A stretch of DNA of 64,000 bases from Aequorivita sp. UBA3180 (GTDB lineage: Bacteria; Bacteroidota; Bacteroidia; Flavobacteriales; Flavobacteriaceae): NCBI GenBank assembly GCA_002364215.1, contig DEXQ01000010.1, positions 1 through 64,000 on the forward strand. Direction: 5' to 3'. A model generated the notes under the pieces. The model was given only the letters and a program-made list of their open reading frames with translations. It did no database searches and had not been told where the DNA came from. This document shows positions 18,060 through 27,748 of this stretch, piece after piece (positions within the stretch are counted from its first letter, which is position 1; each line of letters opens with the position of its first letter). Position numbers and translations under genes: made by a program.

Positions 18060-18455
18060 TGGAGCCGGGGAGATTCGAACTCCCGTCCAAACGCGCAACT
18101 ATACTGCTTTCTACATGCTTAGTTTTCATTTAGGTTTTCGAGAGATTGCCGGTTGAAAACTACCAACGCACTCCTTATCTTCACTTGAGGTTCACGATGC
18201 CATCAAAGCACTAGCATCGCTAGGTTTACTTTTACGAAGCCACTATATCAACCGCCGTAAACCAAGGCCGTTGAGTGACTTCCTGCTTGCCCACCTTGTG
18301 GGCCGAGGCACATCCTACTATGATTCGGATTATGCAGCTAGGGCGTAGTTATTCTCGCCGTTTAAAAAGTGTGAAATATGATATTAACGAGCTATATCCC
18401 AGCGCTCGGCATGCTTACAATACAATTAGACCCGCTGTCAAAACCAGTCGGCCCC
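18060..18455 (-). ncRNA. ssrA: Transfer-messenger RNA (tmRNA)
   Basis: tmRNA rescues stalled ribosomes by acting first as tRNA-Ala, then as mRNA for a degradation tag. The 5' end (minus strand GGGGCCGACTGGTTTTGACA) pairs with the 3' CGGCTCC to give a seven-pair acceptor stem, with one G-U. The T arm GGGAGTTCGAATCTCCC is intact. The tag frame (18330-18359, minus) encodes GENNYALAA and a TAA stop, the form usual in Flavobacteriia. The discriminator is A18060 and CCA is not encoded, so it must be added after transcription. The size is about 396 nt. A TATCTTTG -7 box lies 67 bases upstream of the mature 5' end. Confidence 0.97.
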
Positions 18456-18521
18456 TTATAAGTTTCAGTAGCAGTATGCAGTGGTTACATTAACATACAG
18501 CCTGCGACTTCAAACGGGAAG

Positions 18522-18549
18522 CAAAGATACATGAAAAACCCTATCTTTG
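18522..18549. promoter_or_regulatory. Divergent promoter pair for tmRNA and the oxidoreductase gene
   Basis: CAAAGATA (18522-18529; TATCTTTG on the minus strand) and TATCTTTG (18542-18549, plus strand) are exact -7 boxes facing away from each other, 12 bases apart. The first fits ssrA, leaving a leader of about 60 nt to be trimmed by RNase P. The second fits the gene starting at 18595. Confidence 0.7.
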
Positions 18550-18594
18550 CCACCGCAATTATTCCGATAGCTAACGGAACAAAAAACATACCAA

Positions 18595-19809
18595 ATGCCC
18601 ATAACCTTTGCAATTATCAAAGAACGCAAAAACCCGCCGGACCGGCGAGTAGTATTTTCACCAGAAAAGTGCCAAGAAGTCATACAAATGTTTCCAAATG
18701 CCAAAATAATCGTTGAAGCCTCTGATGTTCGTATTTTTCCAGATCATGCTTATCGCGAAGCCGGTTTTGAGGTGGTTGATGATGTTTCCGGGGCCAATGT
18801 GATGCTGGGCGTAAAGGAAGTGCCCGTGGATGCATTGATTCCGAATAAAAAATACTTTTACTTTAGCCATACCATAAAAAAGCAACCCTACAACCGTAAA
18901 TTGCTAAAGGCAATGCTCGCTAAACATATTGAAATGTTTGACCACGAAACTATCGTGAATGCCGATAAACATAGGTTGATTGGCTTTGGTTATTATGCAG
19001 GTCTTGTGGGCGCATATAATGGATTTAGGGGTTTGGGCTTGCGCGATAAGCTGTTTAGCCTTCCAAAAGTGGAAAATCTTCCAGACTTAGAAGCTGTAAA
19101 AACTGAATTGGATAAAATTACACTTCCAAACTTAAAGATTGTCCTTTCAGGAACAGGAAAAGTTACTCGAGGGGCAAAGGAGATTTTAGATCATTTAAAG
19201 ATTAGGGAAGTTACCGATGCCGATTATCTTTCAAAAAATTATAATGAGCCTGTATATTGTCTTATTGACGTTTCAGAATACAATAGACGTAAGGATGGTG
19301 GCGATTTTAACAAAGGGGAATTTTATAATGATCCTTCAGAGTACGAAAGTGATTTTATGAAATATGCCAAAGTAAGCGATATGTTTATCACGGGCCATTT
19401 TTTTGGAAATGGCGCTCCTTACTTATTTACGCGAGAGGATGCCAAGAGCCCTGACTTCAAAATAAATTTAGTGGCTGATATATCGTGTGATGTTGATGGT
19501 CCTGTGGCCAGTACCTTACGAGCTTCTACAATTGCTGAACCATTTTATGGATATGATCCGCAGACAGAAAGCGAAACCACCTTTGATGCTCCCGGCACTA
19601 TCACTGTTATGGCTGTGGATAACCTGCCATGTGAATTACCTAAGGATGCAAGCGAAGGTTTTGGTGATATGTTTTTAGAAAACGTAATGCCTGCTTTTTT
19701 TAACGGAGATGAGGATGGCATTTTGGAACGGGCAAAAATTACTACAGCAGACGGAAAATTAACTCCTAGATTTGCATATTTAAAGGATTATGTAGAAATT
19801 GCCGACTAA
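18595..19809 (+). CDS. Saccharopine dehydrogenase-like NAD(P)-dependent oxidoreductase (AlaDH/PNT fold)
   Basis: A 404-residue cytoplasmic enzyme. The N-terminus ITFAIIKERKNPPDRRVVFSPE followed later by FPDHAYREAG and MLGVKEVP is the alanine dehydrogenase/transhydrogenase N-terminal fold as used by lysine-forming (LYS1-type) saccharopine dehydrogenases. The nucleotide-binding half has LKIVLSGTGKVTRGAKEIL. A probable substrate motif, ADISCDVDGPVASTLRAST, closely resembles the saccharopine dehydrogenase active-site region. The likely reaction is NAD(P)-linked interconversion of an amino acid adduct in lysine metabolism, but the exact substrate is unproven. It has its own -7 box, divergent from tmRNA, and is followed by an SDR 30 bp on. 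Confidence 0.82.
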   Translation: MPITFAIIKERKNPPDRRVVFSPEKCQEVIQMFPNAKIIVEASDVRIFPDHAYREAGFEVVDDVSGANVMLGVKEVPVDALIPNKKYFYFSHTIKKQPYNRKLLKAMLAKHIEMFDHETIVNADKHRLIGFGYYAGLVGAYNGFRGLGLRDKLFSLPKVENLPDLEAVKTELDKITLPNLKIVLSGTGKVTRGAKEILDHLKIREVTDADYLSKNYNEPVYCLIDVSEYNRRKDGGDFNKGEFYNDPSEYESDFMKYAKVSDMFITGHFFGNGAPYLFTREDAKSPDFKINLVADISCDVDGPVASTLRASTIAEPFYGYDPQTESETTFDAPGTITVMAVDNLPCELPKDASEGFGDMFLENVMPAFFNGDEDGILERAKITTADGKLTPRFAYLKDYVEIAD

Positions 19810-19839
19810 CAAATTAACTTTTTGTTAACAACCTAGCAA

Positions 19840-20646
19840 TTGAATTTAATCAAAGAAATACAAAAAACAGCACTTGTTACTGGAGCTGCTTCCGGTCTAG
19901 GGTTTGAATTGGCCATGCTTTTGGCCAGAGACGGATATCAGCTGGTATTAGTAGATGTAAACGACAAAAAGCTTCAAAAAGCGAAAGAAGATATACTATC
20001 TCTTTATTCTTCTGAAATACAACTGATGCATAAGGACTTGAGCCAACAAAATGTAGCAGAAGAGATATTTCAAGCTATTGAGGGGAAACGCATTGATGTT
20101 TTGGTGAACAATGCAGGTTTTGGTATTTATGGAACTTTTCACGAGACAAATTGGGAGCGACAAGCAGAAATGCTAAACTTACATGTAATTACTACAACAC
20201 ATTTAACAAAACTAGTATTGAAGGGAATGGTTGTACGCGGCCATGGAAAAATATTGAACATGTCTTCACTTGCTGCTTTTCAGCCTGGGCCATTGATGTC
20301 TTTATATTATGCCTCCAAGGCATATATTCTATCTTTTTCAGAGGCTATAGCCAATGAACTAAAGGATACGGGTGTTACCGTAACCTGTCTATGCCCTGGG
20401 CAAACTAAGACTTGTTTTCAGGATGTGGTGGCCAATGGATCGAAAGCTTCAGAGAATAAAATAAAATTCAATATTGCTTGCCCAAAGGCTGTTGCCGAAT
20501 ATGGTTATGAAGCAATGCGAAAAGGGAAGATAGTGGCCATTCCCGGAAATATTAATAAGCTCCTGTCCAAATTGCCCAGATTTGTATCGCGCCGCACAGC
20601 TACTGCTGTTATACGCCGAATTCAAGAAAAAAACAGAGAGGTTTAA
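19840..20646 (+). CDS. Short-chain dehydrogenase/reductase (SDR)
   Basis: A 268-residue classical SDR. The Rossmann motif TGAASGLG starts at residue 14, NNAG follows at about 90, and the catalytic Ser (NMSSLAAF), Tyr and Lys (YYASKAY) are all present. The gene starts with TTG at 19840, as no ATG lies before the nucleotide-binding motif. It is 30 bp after the oxidoreductase and may share its transcript. The tail (KLLSKLPRFVSRR) is basic and could touch the membrane. The substrate cannot be predicted. Confidence 0.88.
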   Translation: MNLIKEIQKTALVTGAASGLGFELAMLLARDGYQLVLVDVNDKKLQKAKEDILSLYSSEIQLMHKDLSQQNVAEEIFQAIEGKRIDVLVNNAGFGIYGTFHETNWERQAEMLNLHVITTTHLTKLVLKGMVVRGHGKILNMSSLAAFQPGPLMSLYYASKAYILSFSEAIANELKDTGVTVTCLCPGQTKTCFQDVVANGSKASENKIKFNIACPKAVAEYGYEAMRKGKIVAIPGNINKLLSKLPRFVSRRTATAVIRRIQEKNREV

Positions 20647-20650
20647 GGTT

Positions 20651-22621
20651 TTATATTTTCTTCAGTTCAATAGGTTCTTCCGATTGAATTTTTATCAACG
20701 TTTCAAAAAATTGTCGCAATGCCGGATAGGCTTCAGCCGGGAAATTAGTTGTGTTCAATTTTGCACTTAGCCTAACATTTACCCTGCTGTCTGAAACATC
20801 ATAAACAACTGAAAGCTCGCCATCATTATTTGGAAGTTTCAGTATTTTGTTTTCGGGGACTTTTACAATTTCATATTTGTCTTTTACATCAATTGAAACC
20901 AAATAATTGTTGATAACCGGAAAACCAAAATCAATTGGATATTTCCGGGTTTCCTTTAAAAATGGATTTTCGGAAAAGTAAGTTTGCATTAAAAAAGGAT
21001 ATACAAAAAGCTTGTTGCCCACGGGCTGCTCATGTATGGAAATATCATAATTTTCTTTATAGGGCTGCTCTAAATCTTTTTCGTTTTCAATTTGAAGGTT
21101 GGTAATATCTAAAGCTTCATTTCTGTTTTGCTTTCTTTTTATGATATCTTCTTTTCTTCTATTATTATTTTCGGTTCGTTTTGGAACGGCTATATAGCCC
21201 GTTGAAACTTCGCTTACTTTTCCTGAAAATATGCCTTGTTCATTTGGTGCCAATTGCATATTTACATAGTGCATGTTTTTGTTTATAGGATCAATGGGCT
21301 CCCAAAAACTACCTTTTTTAAAATCCATTACGCGGCCTTGCTGGCAGAGATCACGAAATGGCAATACTCCAAAGGGAGTATATTTATCGGTAGCATCCAA
21401 AAGATATTTTTCATCCCCAATTTTAAGATAAACAAGGGCATAGATGAAAGGACTTATTACGGGATATTGCATTGTGGGTGGGGTAAAATCACGGGTGGAA
21501 ATAAGCATTATTTTTGCATCCATTCCTGCGGCTTCCAAAGCATTTATCAAAGCAAGATTTATTTCAGAACTGTTACCGGATTTACGTTCAAAAGCTTCTT
21601 TAACACGCACATCAGATAGGATACGGTATTTGCCGTTCCATGTCATATGGTCTTGAATATAATAATAAATTGCTTTTGCTTTTTCAAGATCGCTCCCAGT
21701 TGAATAAACTGAAGCAGGCAAGACATCTTTAAAAAAACTTTCATATTTTAATTGACGACCTAAGTCCTTGTCGTATCTATAATAATTGTCTACATCATCC
21801 CAGGAGCGGGTATAGGAATGCTTGTTTTCTGCAAAATCTACGTATTCTATGAGTTCATACACCATTGCTGCCAGATAATAATTAGACGAAAGCATATGAT
21901 TTTCTTTTTTAGCAGCAGGAACATCTTTCATGGCATAGGTTGCTATTTCACAATCTGCTTGTACATCAAACCCTTCAATGGCAAAACAACCTTTTGTCTT
22001 TTCGGCTTTGTTGATATATAGCGGTAGGTTGCCATATAATGTACGGTTATACTTAAAATTTCCTGGCAGTTCGGTATGAAATTCAGAATACATTACGGGT
22101 AGTGATCCTTGAAACCGCCACCCGCCAAAATTTGATAAATGGCTTGTTTCTATTCTGTAGGTATATTCTAGGATACTGCCGTCTTTAATGTTTGGAAAAG
22201 TGAATTTTTTTAAGGACCAATACGGGTTTTCATCTGTTTCGAATATATTGGCTTCATCTATAAATGTTTTTACTGTACCATTATGAGTGATGGCAGTTAT
22301 TTTGGTGATGTTTTCATTGTTGTTTTTTTCATTGTAAAAAGGAATTTCAACAGTAGCTTGATCAAAATTTTTAGCGTTAAAAACCTTCATTTTCACGTGA
22401 ACTTCTTTTATAAGTTTCACATAGTTTTCAACTAATTCAAAATAATAATTACCTTTTTCAAATAAAACCACACCCGCAGCCTCTGGATCTTTGGAGTAGG
22501 ATTGTAGCGCAAATTCTTCTGCGGTTGGGTTGCCAAAGTCTGCCGTTTCTCGTTGCTGAGAAAATGAAACACCACAAAGGGTAAGGGCTAAAATGAAACA
22601 ACTAATTTTTAAAAATTTCAT
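20651..22621 (-). CDS. DUF3857 / degenerate transglutaminase-like secreted protein (copy 2)
   Basis: A 656-residue exported protein with signal peptide (cleavage near SFSQ), an N-terminal DUF3857 beta domain (~45-230) and a transglutaminase-like core (~310-430). In active transglutaminase-like domains the core reads GDCKD then a His and an Asp. Here the Cys is Ser351 (SGNSSEIN) and the His position reads Tyr (PFIYALVYL), although LLDATDK keeps the Asp. It is therefore probably not a catalyst of that type. It is 25 bp after its paralogue (22647-24620), with which it shares domain order throughout. It converges with the SDR across 4 bp. Confidence 0.87.
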   Translation of the reverse strand: MKFLKISCFILALTLCGVSFSQQRETADFGNPTAEEFALQSYSKDPEAAGVVLFEKGNYYFELVENYVKLIKEVHVKMKVFNAKNFDQATVEIPFYNEKNNNENITKITAITHNGTVKTFIDEANIFETDENPYWSLKKFTFPNIKDGSILEYTYRIETSHLSNFGGWRFQGSLPVMYSEFHTELPGNFKYNRTLYGNLPLYINKAEKTKGCFAIEGFDVQADCEIATYAMKDVPAAKKENHMLSSNYYLAAMVYELIEYVDFAENKHSYTRSWDDVDNYYRYDKDLGRQLKYESFFKDVLPASVYSTGSDLEKAKAIYYYIQDHMTWNGKYRILSDVRVKEAFERKSGNSSEINLALINALEAAGMDAKIMLISTRDFTPPTMQYPVISPFIYALVYLKIGDEKYLLDATDKYTPFGVLPFRDLCQQGRVMDFKKGSFWEPIDPINKNMHYVNMQLAPNEQGIFSGKVSEVSTGYIAVPKRTENNNRRKEDIIKRKQNRNEALDITNLQIENEKDLEQPYKENYDISIHEQPVGNKLFVYPFLMQTYFSENPFLKETRKYPIDFGFPVINNYLVSIDVKDKYEIVKVPENKILKLPNNDGELSVVYDVSDSRVNVRLSAKLNTTNFPAEAYPALRQFFETLIKIQSEEPIELKKI

Positions 22622-22646
22622 AGATAATTTGTTTTGAAATGATTTG

Positions 22647-24620
22647 TTATAGTTTCTTTAAAACAATTGATTCTTCCTTTAAAATAGTAATTATCGTCCC
22701 AAAATATTCTTTAAGAGATTGATAAGCATCTGAAGGAAATCGGTAAGTGTTAAGTTTCATGTTGAAACGGATGTTTATCTTGCTGCCTTCAGCAACATAG
22801 GTTACAGAACACTCACCGTCATCGTTGGGCAATTTTATGCTTCGGCTGGTGGGCAGTTGCTCCACTTCGTATGTATTTCCTAAATCTATAGAAATTAAAT
22901 AGGTGTTTGAAAACGGAAAGCCAAAATCCATTGGGTAACTACGCTCCTTCATTTTAAAGGGGTTTTCGTTGAGATATGTTTTGTTGAAAAAAGGGTAAAG
23001 AATTACTTTGTCTCCCACCGTTTCAGGTTCTATGGAAATGTTATAATTTTCCTTGAGCGGCTTTTCAATTTTCTTTATTTCCTCTACTTGATATTCCTCT
23101 ATTTCAATACCTGCCTTTTCTTTTTGTTGGTCTTTAATATATTCTGGGAGGGTTTTTTCCTCAATGCTATTTCTTTTTTCCAGTGCTATGTAGCCGTAAT
23201 TTGATTGGTTCACTTTTCCGGTGAAGTTTCCATTTTTATCAGCAGTTATTTGGGCATTTACGTAGTGGATATTTTTTTCATAAGGTTCAATGGGCATCCA
23301 ATAGCTTCCTTTTTTGAAATCTAATACGCGCGCTTGAATATTTAGGGCCCGAAATGGAATGATGCCAAATGGGGCTTGTCTATCTGTTGCGTCCAGCAGT
23401 ATCATTTCATTGTTTATTATTAGTACCGCAACCACATAATTAAAATTGGAAAGTACTGGGTACATCTCAGTGGGCAATCCATTGTTTCGGGTGGAAAGAA
23501 TCACGGATTTAGCATCGAGTTTGGCAGCTTCAAGTGCATTTACCAATGAAATGTTTATGGCCGTTACACTGCCCAGTTTATCATCAAAAGCATCTTTTAC
23601 ATTAATGCCATAATTAAAATACCTCCCATTCCATGTATAGCTATCTTGAATAAAACTATATACTGCCTTAGCACGTTCTAGATCATCTTCGATGTCAAGA
23701 ATGGAGCTGGGTAATTTTTTTTTAAAATAACTTTTTTTGTTTAGTTGTTCGCCAAAATCACTGCGGATTTCAAAACGATGATCCACATCTTCCCAGTTTC
23801 GCGTAAAGACTTGATCAAAACCATAAAATGCTTTAAATGCCAAAGGTTCATACACCATCCTGGAAACATAATTTTTTTTAGATAGCATATAGCTTTCTTC
23901 CCTAAATGAAGGGACATCAGTCATTACATATGTATCTAGCTCCGTATCAATATGTCCATTATTTGAAGGAAGCTTAAAAGCATCTTTAATAACCACTGCT
24001 TTTTCAATCGCTAACTTTTTGTCCCCATAAAGAATTCGGTTGTATCTAAAATGTGGTGGTAATTCGGTTTGGAATTTACTATAAAGTGTTGGCAGCTCGT
24101 GTTGAAATTCCCACCCATCCAAATCATAAAAGTAAGGGCTTACAATGGTGTATGAATATTCTAAAATGCTTCCATTCTGTACATTTGGAAAAGTAAACTT
24201 TAGAACATTCCCGACCCCAGGTTCATGGGTTTTATAGAATGAATTGTTAGGTACAAAATTTTGAACTGCCCCGTTATGGGTTACGGCTTTATAGTCCTTT
24301 ATTTCTTCGCCATAATATTCATTTCCTTCATAATATGGTATTTCTACAGTGGCGTAATCAAATTTTTTGGCATCAAAAACTTTAATTTTTCTATGTATTT
24401 CCTTTACTAATCTTACGGACGTTCGCTTAACTATTGGTATTGCATAATATTTTCCGGATTCGTAAAGTATTACGCCTGTGGCATCAGGTTCGGCTTCATA
24501 ACTTTTAAGATCAAAATCCTTTTGGCTGGGCTTTCCAAACTCGTCAATACGATCTGATTGTGAATAGGAAAAGTATAGGTTGAAAACCAAGAAAATTAAA
24601 GCGATTTGTTTTGAACGCAT
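22647..24620 (-). CDS. DUF3857 / degenerate transglutaminase-like secreted protein (copy 1)
   Basis: A 657-residue exported protein. I start it at the ATG at 24620 (MRSKQIALIFLVF), which opens a clean signal peptide; the in-frame TTG at 24653 would add 11 polar residues. Domains are as in the next gene: DUF3857, then a transglutaminase fold. The Cys position is Val352 (LGSVTAIN) and the His position is again Tyr (NFNYVVAVLI), while LLDATDR is kept. The two genes clearly come from one tandem duplication followed by divergence. They may be the last genes of the leftward creD-led run. Confidence 0.87.
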   Translation of the reverse strand: MRSKQIALIFLVFNLYFSYSQSDRIDEFGKPSQKDFDLKSYEAEPDATGVILYESGKYYAIPIVKRTSVRLVKEIHRKIKVFDAKKFDYATVEIPYYEGNEYYGEEIKDYKAVTHNGAVQNFVPNNSFYKTHEPGVGNVLKFTFPNVQNGSILEYSYTIVSPYFYDLDGWEFQHELPTLYSKFQTELPPHFRYNRILYGDKKLAIEKAVVIKDAFKLPSNNGHIDTELDTYVMTDVPSFREESYMLSKKNYVSRMVYEPLAFKAFYGFDQVFTRNWEDVDHRFEIRSDFGEQLNKKSYFKKKLPSSILDIEDDLERAKAVYSFIQDSYTWNGRYFNYGINVKDAFDDKLGSVTAINISLVNALEAAKLDAKSVILSTRNNGLPTEMYPVLSNFNYVVAVLIINNEMILLDATDRQAPFGIIPFRALNIQARVLDFKKGSYWMPIEPYEKNIHYVNAQITADKNGNFTGKVNQSNYGYIALEKRNSIEEKTLPEYIKDQQKEKAGIEIEEYQVEEIKKIEKPLKENYNISIEPETVGDKVILYPFFNKTYLNENPFKMKERSYPMDFGFPFSNTYLISIDLGNTYEVEQLPTSRSIKLPNDDGECSVTYVAEGSKINIRFNMKLNTYRFPSDAYQSLKEYFGTIITILKEESIVLKKL

Positions 24621-24683
24621 AAATTGTAACTGAGGCTTATTTGTGTTTCGCAAAATAAAATAAATATTGGAAATACAAAATGA

Positions 24684-25352
24684 TCAAATACCGATAAAAC
24701 GAAAAAGGAATTCTTCATAAATCCAATAAACCAATTTTAAAAATAGCCCGAAAAATATTGTAAATGCCCAAGCTTCCAAATTGTCAATTGGGTTTGTGAT
24801 TATTTCAAAAACATCTGTAAAAAGGATAAAGGGATTGTGAAGAATATCCCAGGAATTCCATCGTAATACGCGCCCGAGATACATTCCAAAACTTACGGCA
24901 AAAGGAAGGATAATCAGGGATTTTAAAACTATTTTTTGGTTGAAATGCTTAAAGCACAATTGCTTCATTTCCTGAACCGAAACTACATAAAAAGCGAGTC
25001 CCGTAATTGCAAAAATCGAAATCATCAAGCTGTCAAAACCTATCCATTCCAGTGGGCTTAGACGCAGGTGTATAAAATCTGTCAATAAATAGGGCGCATT
25101 GGGGAGAAATAATAGCCAAACTATTAATAAAAAGCACATTTTAAACTTTTTAATCTGTTTTTGGTTTTTCATATAAGTGGAAATGAAAAAAGGAATCATG
25201 GCCAAGAATAGGTTCCAAACCAAAAAAAGATAGAAAAAGGAATGGGTTATTTTTAAACGAACGGAAAGCAGAAAAATGCTAAAAACCGTCAATGAAAAAA
25301 GAGGAAACCAGATGTTGAAACGATCAAAGAGAAATGTTTTTAAAGTCTTCAT
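24684..25352 (-). CDS. DUF1361 family membrane protein
   Basis: A 222-residue integral membrane protein with about six hydrophobic segments. The motif FLPNAPYLLTDFIHL, and later FGMYLGRVLRWNSWDIL, are hallmarks of DUF1361, a family with no known activity. Its start overlaps the end of the DUF2809 gene by 29 bp, so the two are translationally linked. Confidence 0.85.
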   Translation of the reverse strand: MKTLKTFLFDRFNIWFPLFSLTVFSIFLLSVRLKITHSFFYLFLVWNLFLAMIPFFISTYMKNQKQIKKFKMCFLLIVWLLFLPNAPYLLTDFIHLRLSPLEWIGFDSLMISIFAITGLAFYVVSVQEMKQLCFKHFNQKIVLKSLIILPFAVSFGMYLGRVLRWNSWDILHNPFILFTDVFEIITNPIDNLEAWAFTIFFGLFLKLVYWIYEEFLFRFIGI

Positions 25353-25719
25353 TTTTGATGTATATTTTTTCGATTAATAAAATAAGTAAAAAGCCCAGTG
25401 TATAGGCAACCAAGTCCCGCCAATCAAACACGGAGCCTAAAATGGTCAGTAGTATTTCTGAATGGATATTGAGTTTTTCAGCTAGCTTGAATAATTGGAG
25501 CAGTTCCACAAAATAGGCAAAGGTTAATACGGAAACGGCAGTTTTGAGAACATGGTTTCTTATAAAGATTTTTATAAAATAATAGATTAGCAGTATAACA
25601 AGCACATCGCCCAAAAAACCTCTGATAAAATGATTGAAATGAAAATAGGCAATGGCAATCTCTGTTGCAAAAAGACTGCTTGTTGCCAAAATATGTTTTG
25701 TTGAAATATAAAACTTCAT
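25324..25719 (-). CDS. DUF2809 family membrane protein
   Basis: A 131-residue membrane protein with four predicted helices. FIRGFLGDVLVILLIYYFIK and VFDWRDLVAYTLG fit the DUF2809 family (function unknown; VanZ-like in layout). It overlaps the SanA-like gene upstream by 4 bp (ATGA type) and DUF1361 downstream by 29 bp, so it sits inside one transcript. Confidence 0.83.
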   Translation of the reverse strand: MKFYISTKHILATSSLFATEIAIAYFHFNHFIRGFLGDVLVILLIYYFIKIFIRNHVLKTAVSVLTFAYFVELLQLFKLAEKLNIHSEILLTILGSVFDWRDLVAYTLGFLLILLIEKIYIKNEDFKNISL

Positions 25720-26369
25720 TGTATTGCTATTTTTTCTCCCAAGTATTTTGGTTGCGAATCAAAAAGAATATCGAGGCAGGCTTTGGTTCGCGCCAAGTAT
25801 TCCCGAAGTTCTGTTTTTACGGAATACTTTCCCGAAACCGTTTCGGCGTTAAAACCTATTGCGGCAATTCCTTTTTGTTTTGCCAAGAAAATTGCGCGTT
25901 CGTTGTGGAACCTCTGTGAAATAACCGTAAAACTGTTCAATCCAAATATCTTTTGGGCCCTTAAAACAGAATCCAAAGTGCTGAATCCGGCATAATCCAA
26001 GACTATTTTTTCTTCGGGTATTCCTAATAGAATGAGGTCTTTTTTAAAAAGCAAGGGTTCGTTGTAACCTATTCTGCCATTGTCGCCGCTCACTAAAATA
26101 AAATCAATCTTTCCAGCTTTAAAAAGTTCTTCGGCCGCTTTTATTCTGTATAGATAATACAGGTTTATATCGCCATAGGCCATAAATTTTGAAGTGCCCA
26201 AAACCAAACCTACCCTGTTATGCGGAATTTCTTCGGTACTTTGAAATGTTTGGTTTTCCGTTTCCAAAAGCACGTAAGTGTCCAAACAAATAATGGCAAA
26301 CAATACAAATGGGCTTAGCAATAAAGCCCATTTGTAAAGTTTTATAATTTTATTGAAAAGTGTTTCCAT
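25716..26369 (-). CDS. SanA/YdcF-type DUF218 envelope protein
   Basis: A 217-residue protein with one N-terminal membrane anchor (~12-32) and a periplasmic DUF218 domain. Seen are GLVLGTSKF, YRIKAAEELFKAGKIDFILVSGD (the family core), then SFTVISQRFHNERAIFLA and REYLARTKACLD. SanA homologues affect envelope permeability, and vancomycin exclusion at high temperature in enterics; the enzyme reaction is not established. It lies 5 bp after creD in the same unit. Confidence 0.87.
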   Translation of the reverse strand: METLFNKIIKLYKWALLLSPFVLFAIICLDTYVLLETENQTFQSTEEIPHNRVGLVLGTSKFMAYGDINLYYLYRIKAAEELFKAGKIDFILVSGDNGRIGYNEPLLFKKDLILLGIPEEKIVLDYAGFSTLDSVLRAQKIFGLNSFTVISQRFHNERAIFLAKQKGIAAIGFNAETVSGKYSVKTELREYLARTKACLDILFDSQPKYLGEKIAIQ

Positions 26370-26374
26370 CCTTT

Positions 26375-27721
26375 TTAATCGTTATTCCAATCAATTCGCC
26401 GTGAGGCAAACATTATGATTGCTAAGATTAAGAATAGACCAATGCTGCCTACCAAAAGCGCATAGTTTTCCAATTGGATAATCACATAAATAAATCCATA
26501 TAGCGAAGCCAACGAAGCGCAGATGAGCAACGGAAACTTAAAGCCTTTTAAAATGGCGCGCGAATAGACCGTTATCAATGCGAGCACCGAAAAAGCTGCG
26601 ATGGCATATGCCTTAAAAAAATTACTGTGCTCAGATATGGAAATGAGTAGCGTATAGAACATCACCAATGCCAAACCTATCATCATATATTGAAACGGAT
26701 GGATATAAACTTTGCTAACCAATTGGATCAATAAAAAAACCAACAGCGTTAGACCGATAACCAAAATGCCATATTTGGCTGTACGTTCACTTTTTTGGTA
26801 TTCGTCTACAGGAATGATGAGTTTCGTACCAAAAGCAAAAGCAGAAAGGTCTGGAAGATGCCTAAAAAATGACTGCTCAAATTGTCTGTTTATTTGCAGT
26901 ATACGCCAAGTAGCCGTAAAGCCATCTTTACTGATTTCCTTATTGGTGTCTTCGGGCAAAAAGTTGCCGTCAAAACTGGGGGAGTGCCAGTTCGATTTCA
27001 TCGTAGCATCGGTTTCTTTCCCTATGGGTAAAAACTTCAAACTTTCACTGCCGTTTATTTTTAAATCGAAGGAAAAGGGTAGCGGCGCAGCGAATATTTC
27101 CTTGGCGTTTGCAACGTAATTGCTTTGGATAGTGTTCAAATATTCCGTGGAATACTGTGGCGTCATTGAAAGTGCTTCTGAAGCTAAGTTTACAACCGGA
27201 GTGGTTTTTATTCCCTTTAAATTTGTGGTTTTTAGAAGAACGGTCGCCTTTTCCCAAAGAATATTTTCCTCGGGAATATCAGTATCTGAAAAATCAATTG
27301 TGGGGAAGTTTCCCTTTACGCCAATGGCAGCGGAATATACCACCGATTCATAAATGCTTCGGTTCAGCGGTTTCGTATCAACATTTGATGTAATATTCAA
27401 TTTATCCGGAAAGAAGTAAGCGTTCTCTATTGTTTCCTTCGTTTTCGTATAATAGGCATTGCTTTTTTCGTTGAAAATCTTTTCCTCTGAAATGACTTTA
27501 TAAGGAATTTTGACGATGGGGCCGGAGAGCAAGACCTCGTTTCCCCATTTTTGATTTATCTCGCGCACAACTTCTTCCTGTCTATACGCCCGTTCATTGA
27601 TTAGTGATTTTACGAATTCCAAAGGAATCAATAAAACCAATAATAAAAATCCTACCACGAGCATGCGCGCGGTGATGGAGTTGCGCATCCAATTGCGGAA
27701 TCTACTTTTTTTCTGTTCCAT
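26375..27721 (-). CDS. creD: Cell envelope integrity protein CreD
   Basis: A 448-residue inner-membrane protein. One N-terminal helix (~15-35) is followed by a large periplasmic part (~36-320) and a cluster of C-terminal helices. The segments RMLVVGFLLLVLLIPL, INQKWGNEVLLSGPIVKIPY and LVSKVYIHPFQYMMIGLALVMFY are characteristic of CreD. In E. coli creD belongs to the CreBC regulon. Here no CreBC is seen, and the upstream operator links it to a winged-helix regulator instead. It begins 27 bp after the Coq4-like gene. Confidence 0.93.
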   Translation of the reverse strand: MEQKKSRFRNWMRNSITARMLVVGFLLLVLLIPLEFVKSLINERAYRQEEVVREINQKWGNEVLLSGPIVKIPYKVISEEKIFNEKSNAYYTKTKETIENAYFFPDKLNITSNVDTKPLNRSIYESVVYSAAIGVKGNFPTIDFSDTDIPEENILWEKATVLLKTTNLKGIKTTPVVNLASEALSMTPQYSTEYLNTIQSNYVANAKEIFAAPLPFSFDLKINGSESLKFLPIGKETDATMKSNWHSPSFDGNFLPEDTNKEISKDGFTATWRILQINRQFEQSFFRHLPDLSAFAFGTKLIIPVDEYQKSERTAKYGILVIGLTLLVFLLIQLVSKVYIHPFQYMMIGLALVMFYTLLISISEHSNFFKAYAIAAFSVLALITVYSRAILKGFKFPLLICASLASLYGFIYVIIQLENYALLVGSIGLFLILAIIMFASRRIDWNND

Positions 27722-27748
27722 AATTTTTGTGTTAAAGGTTAAATGCCA

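Noticed and set aside
18275..18493. 72-codon open frame on the plus strand
   Set aside because: It lies almost entirely inside the tmRNA gene on the other strand and has no coding features.
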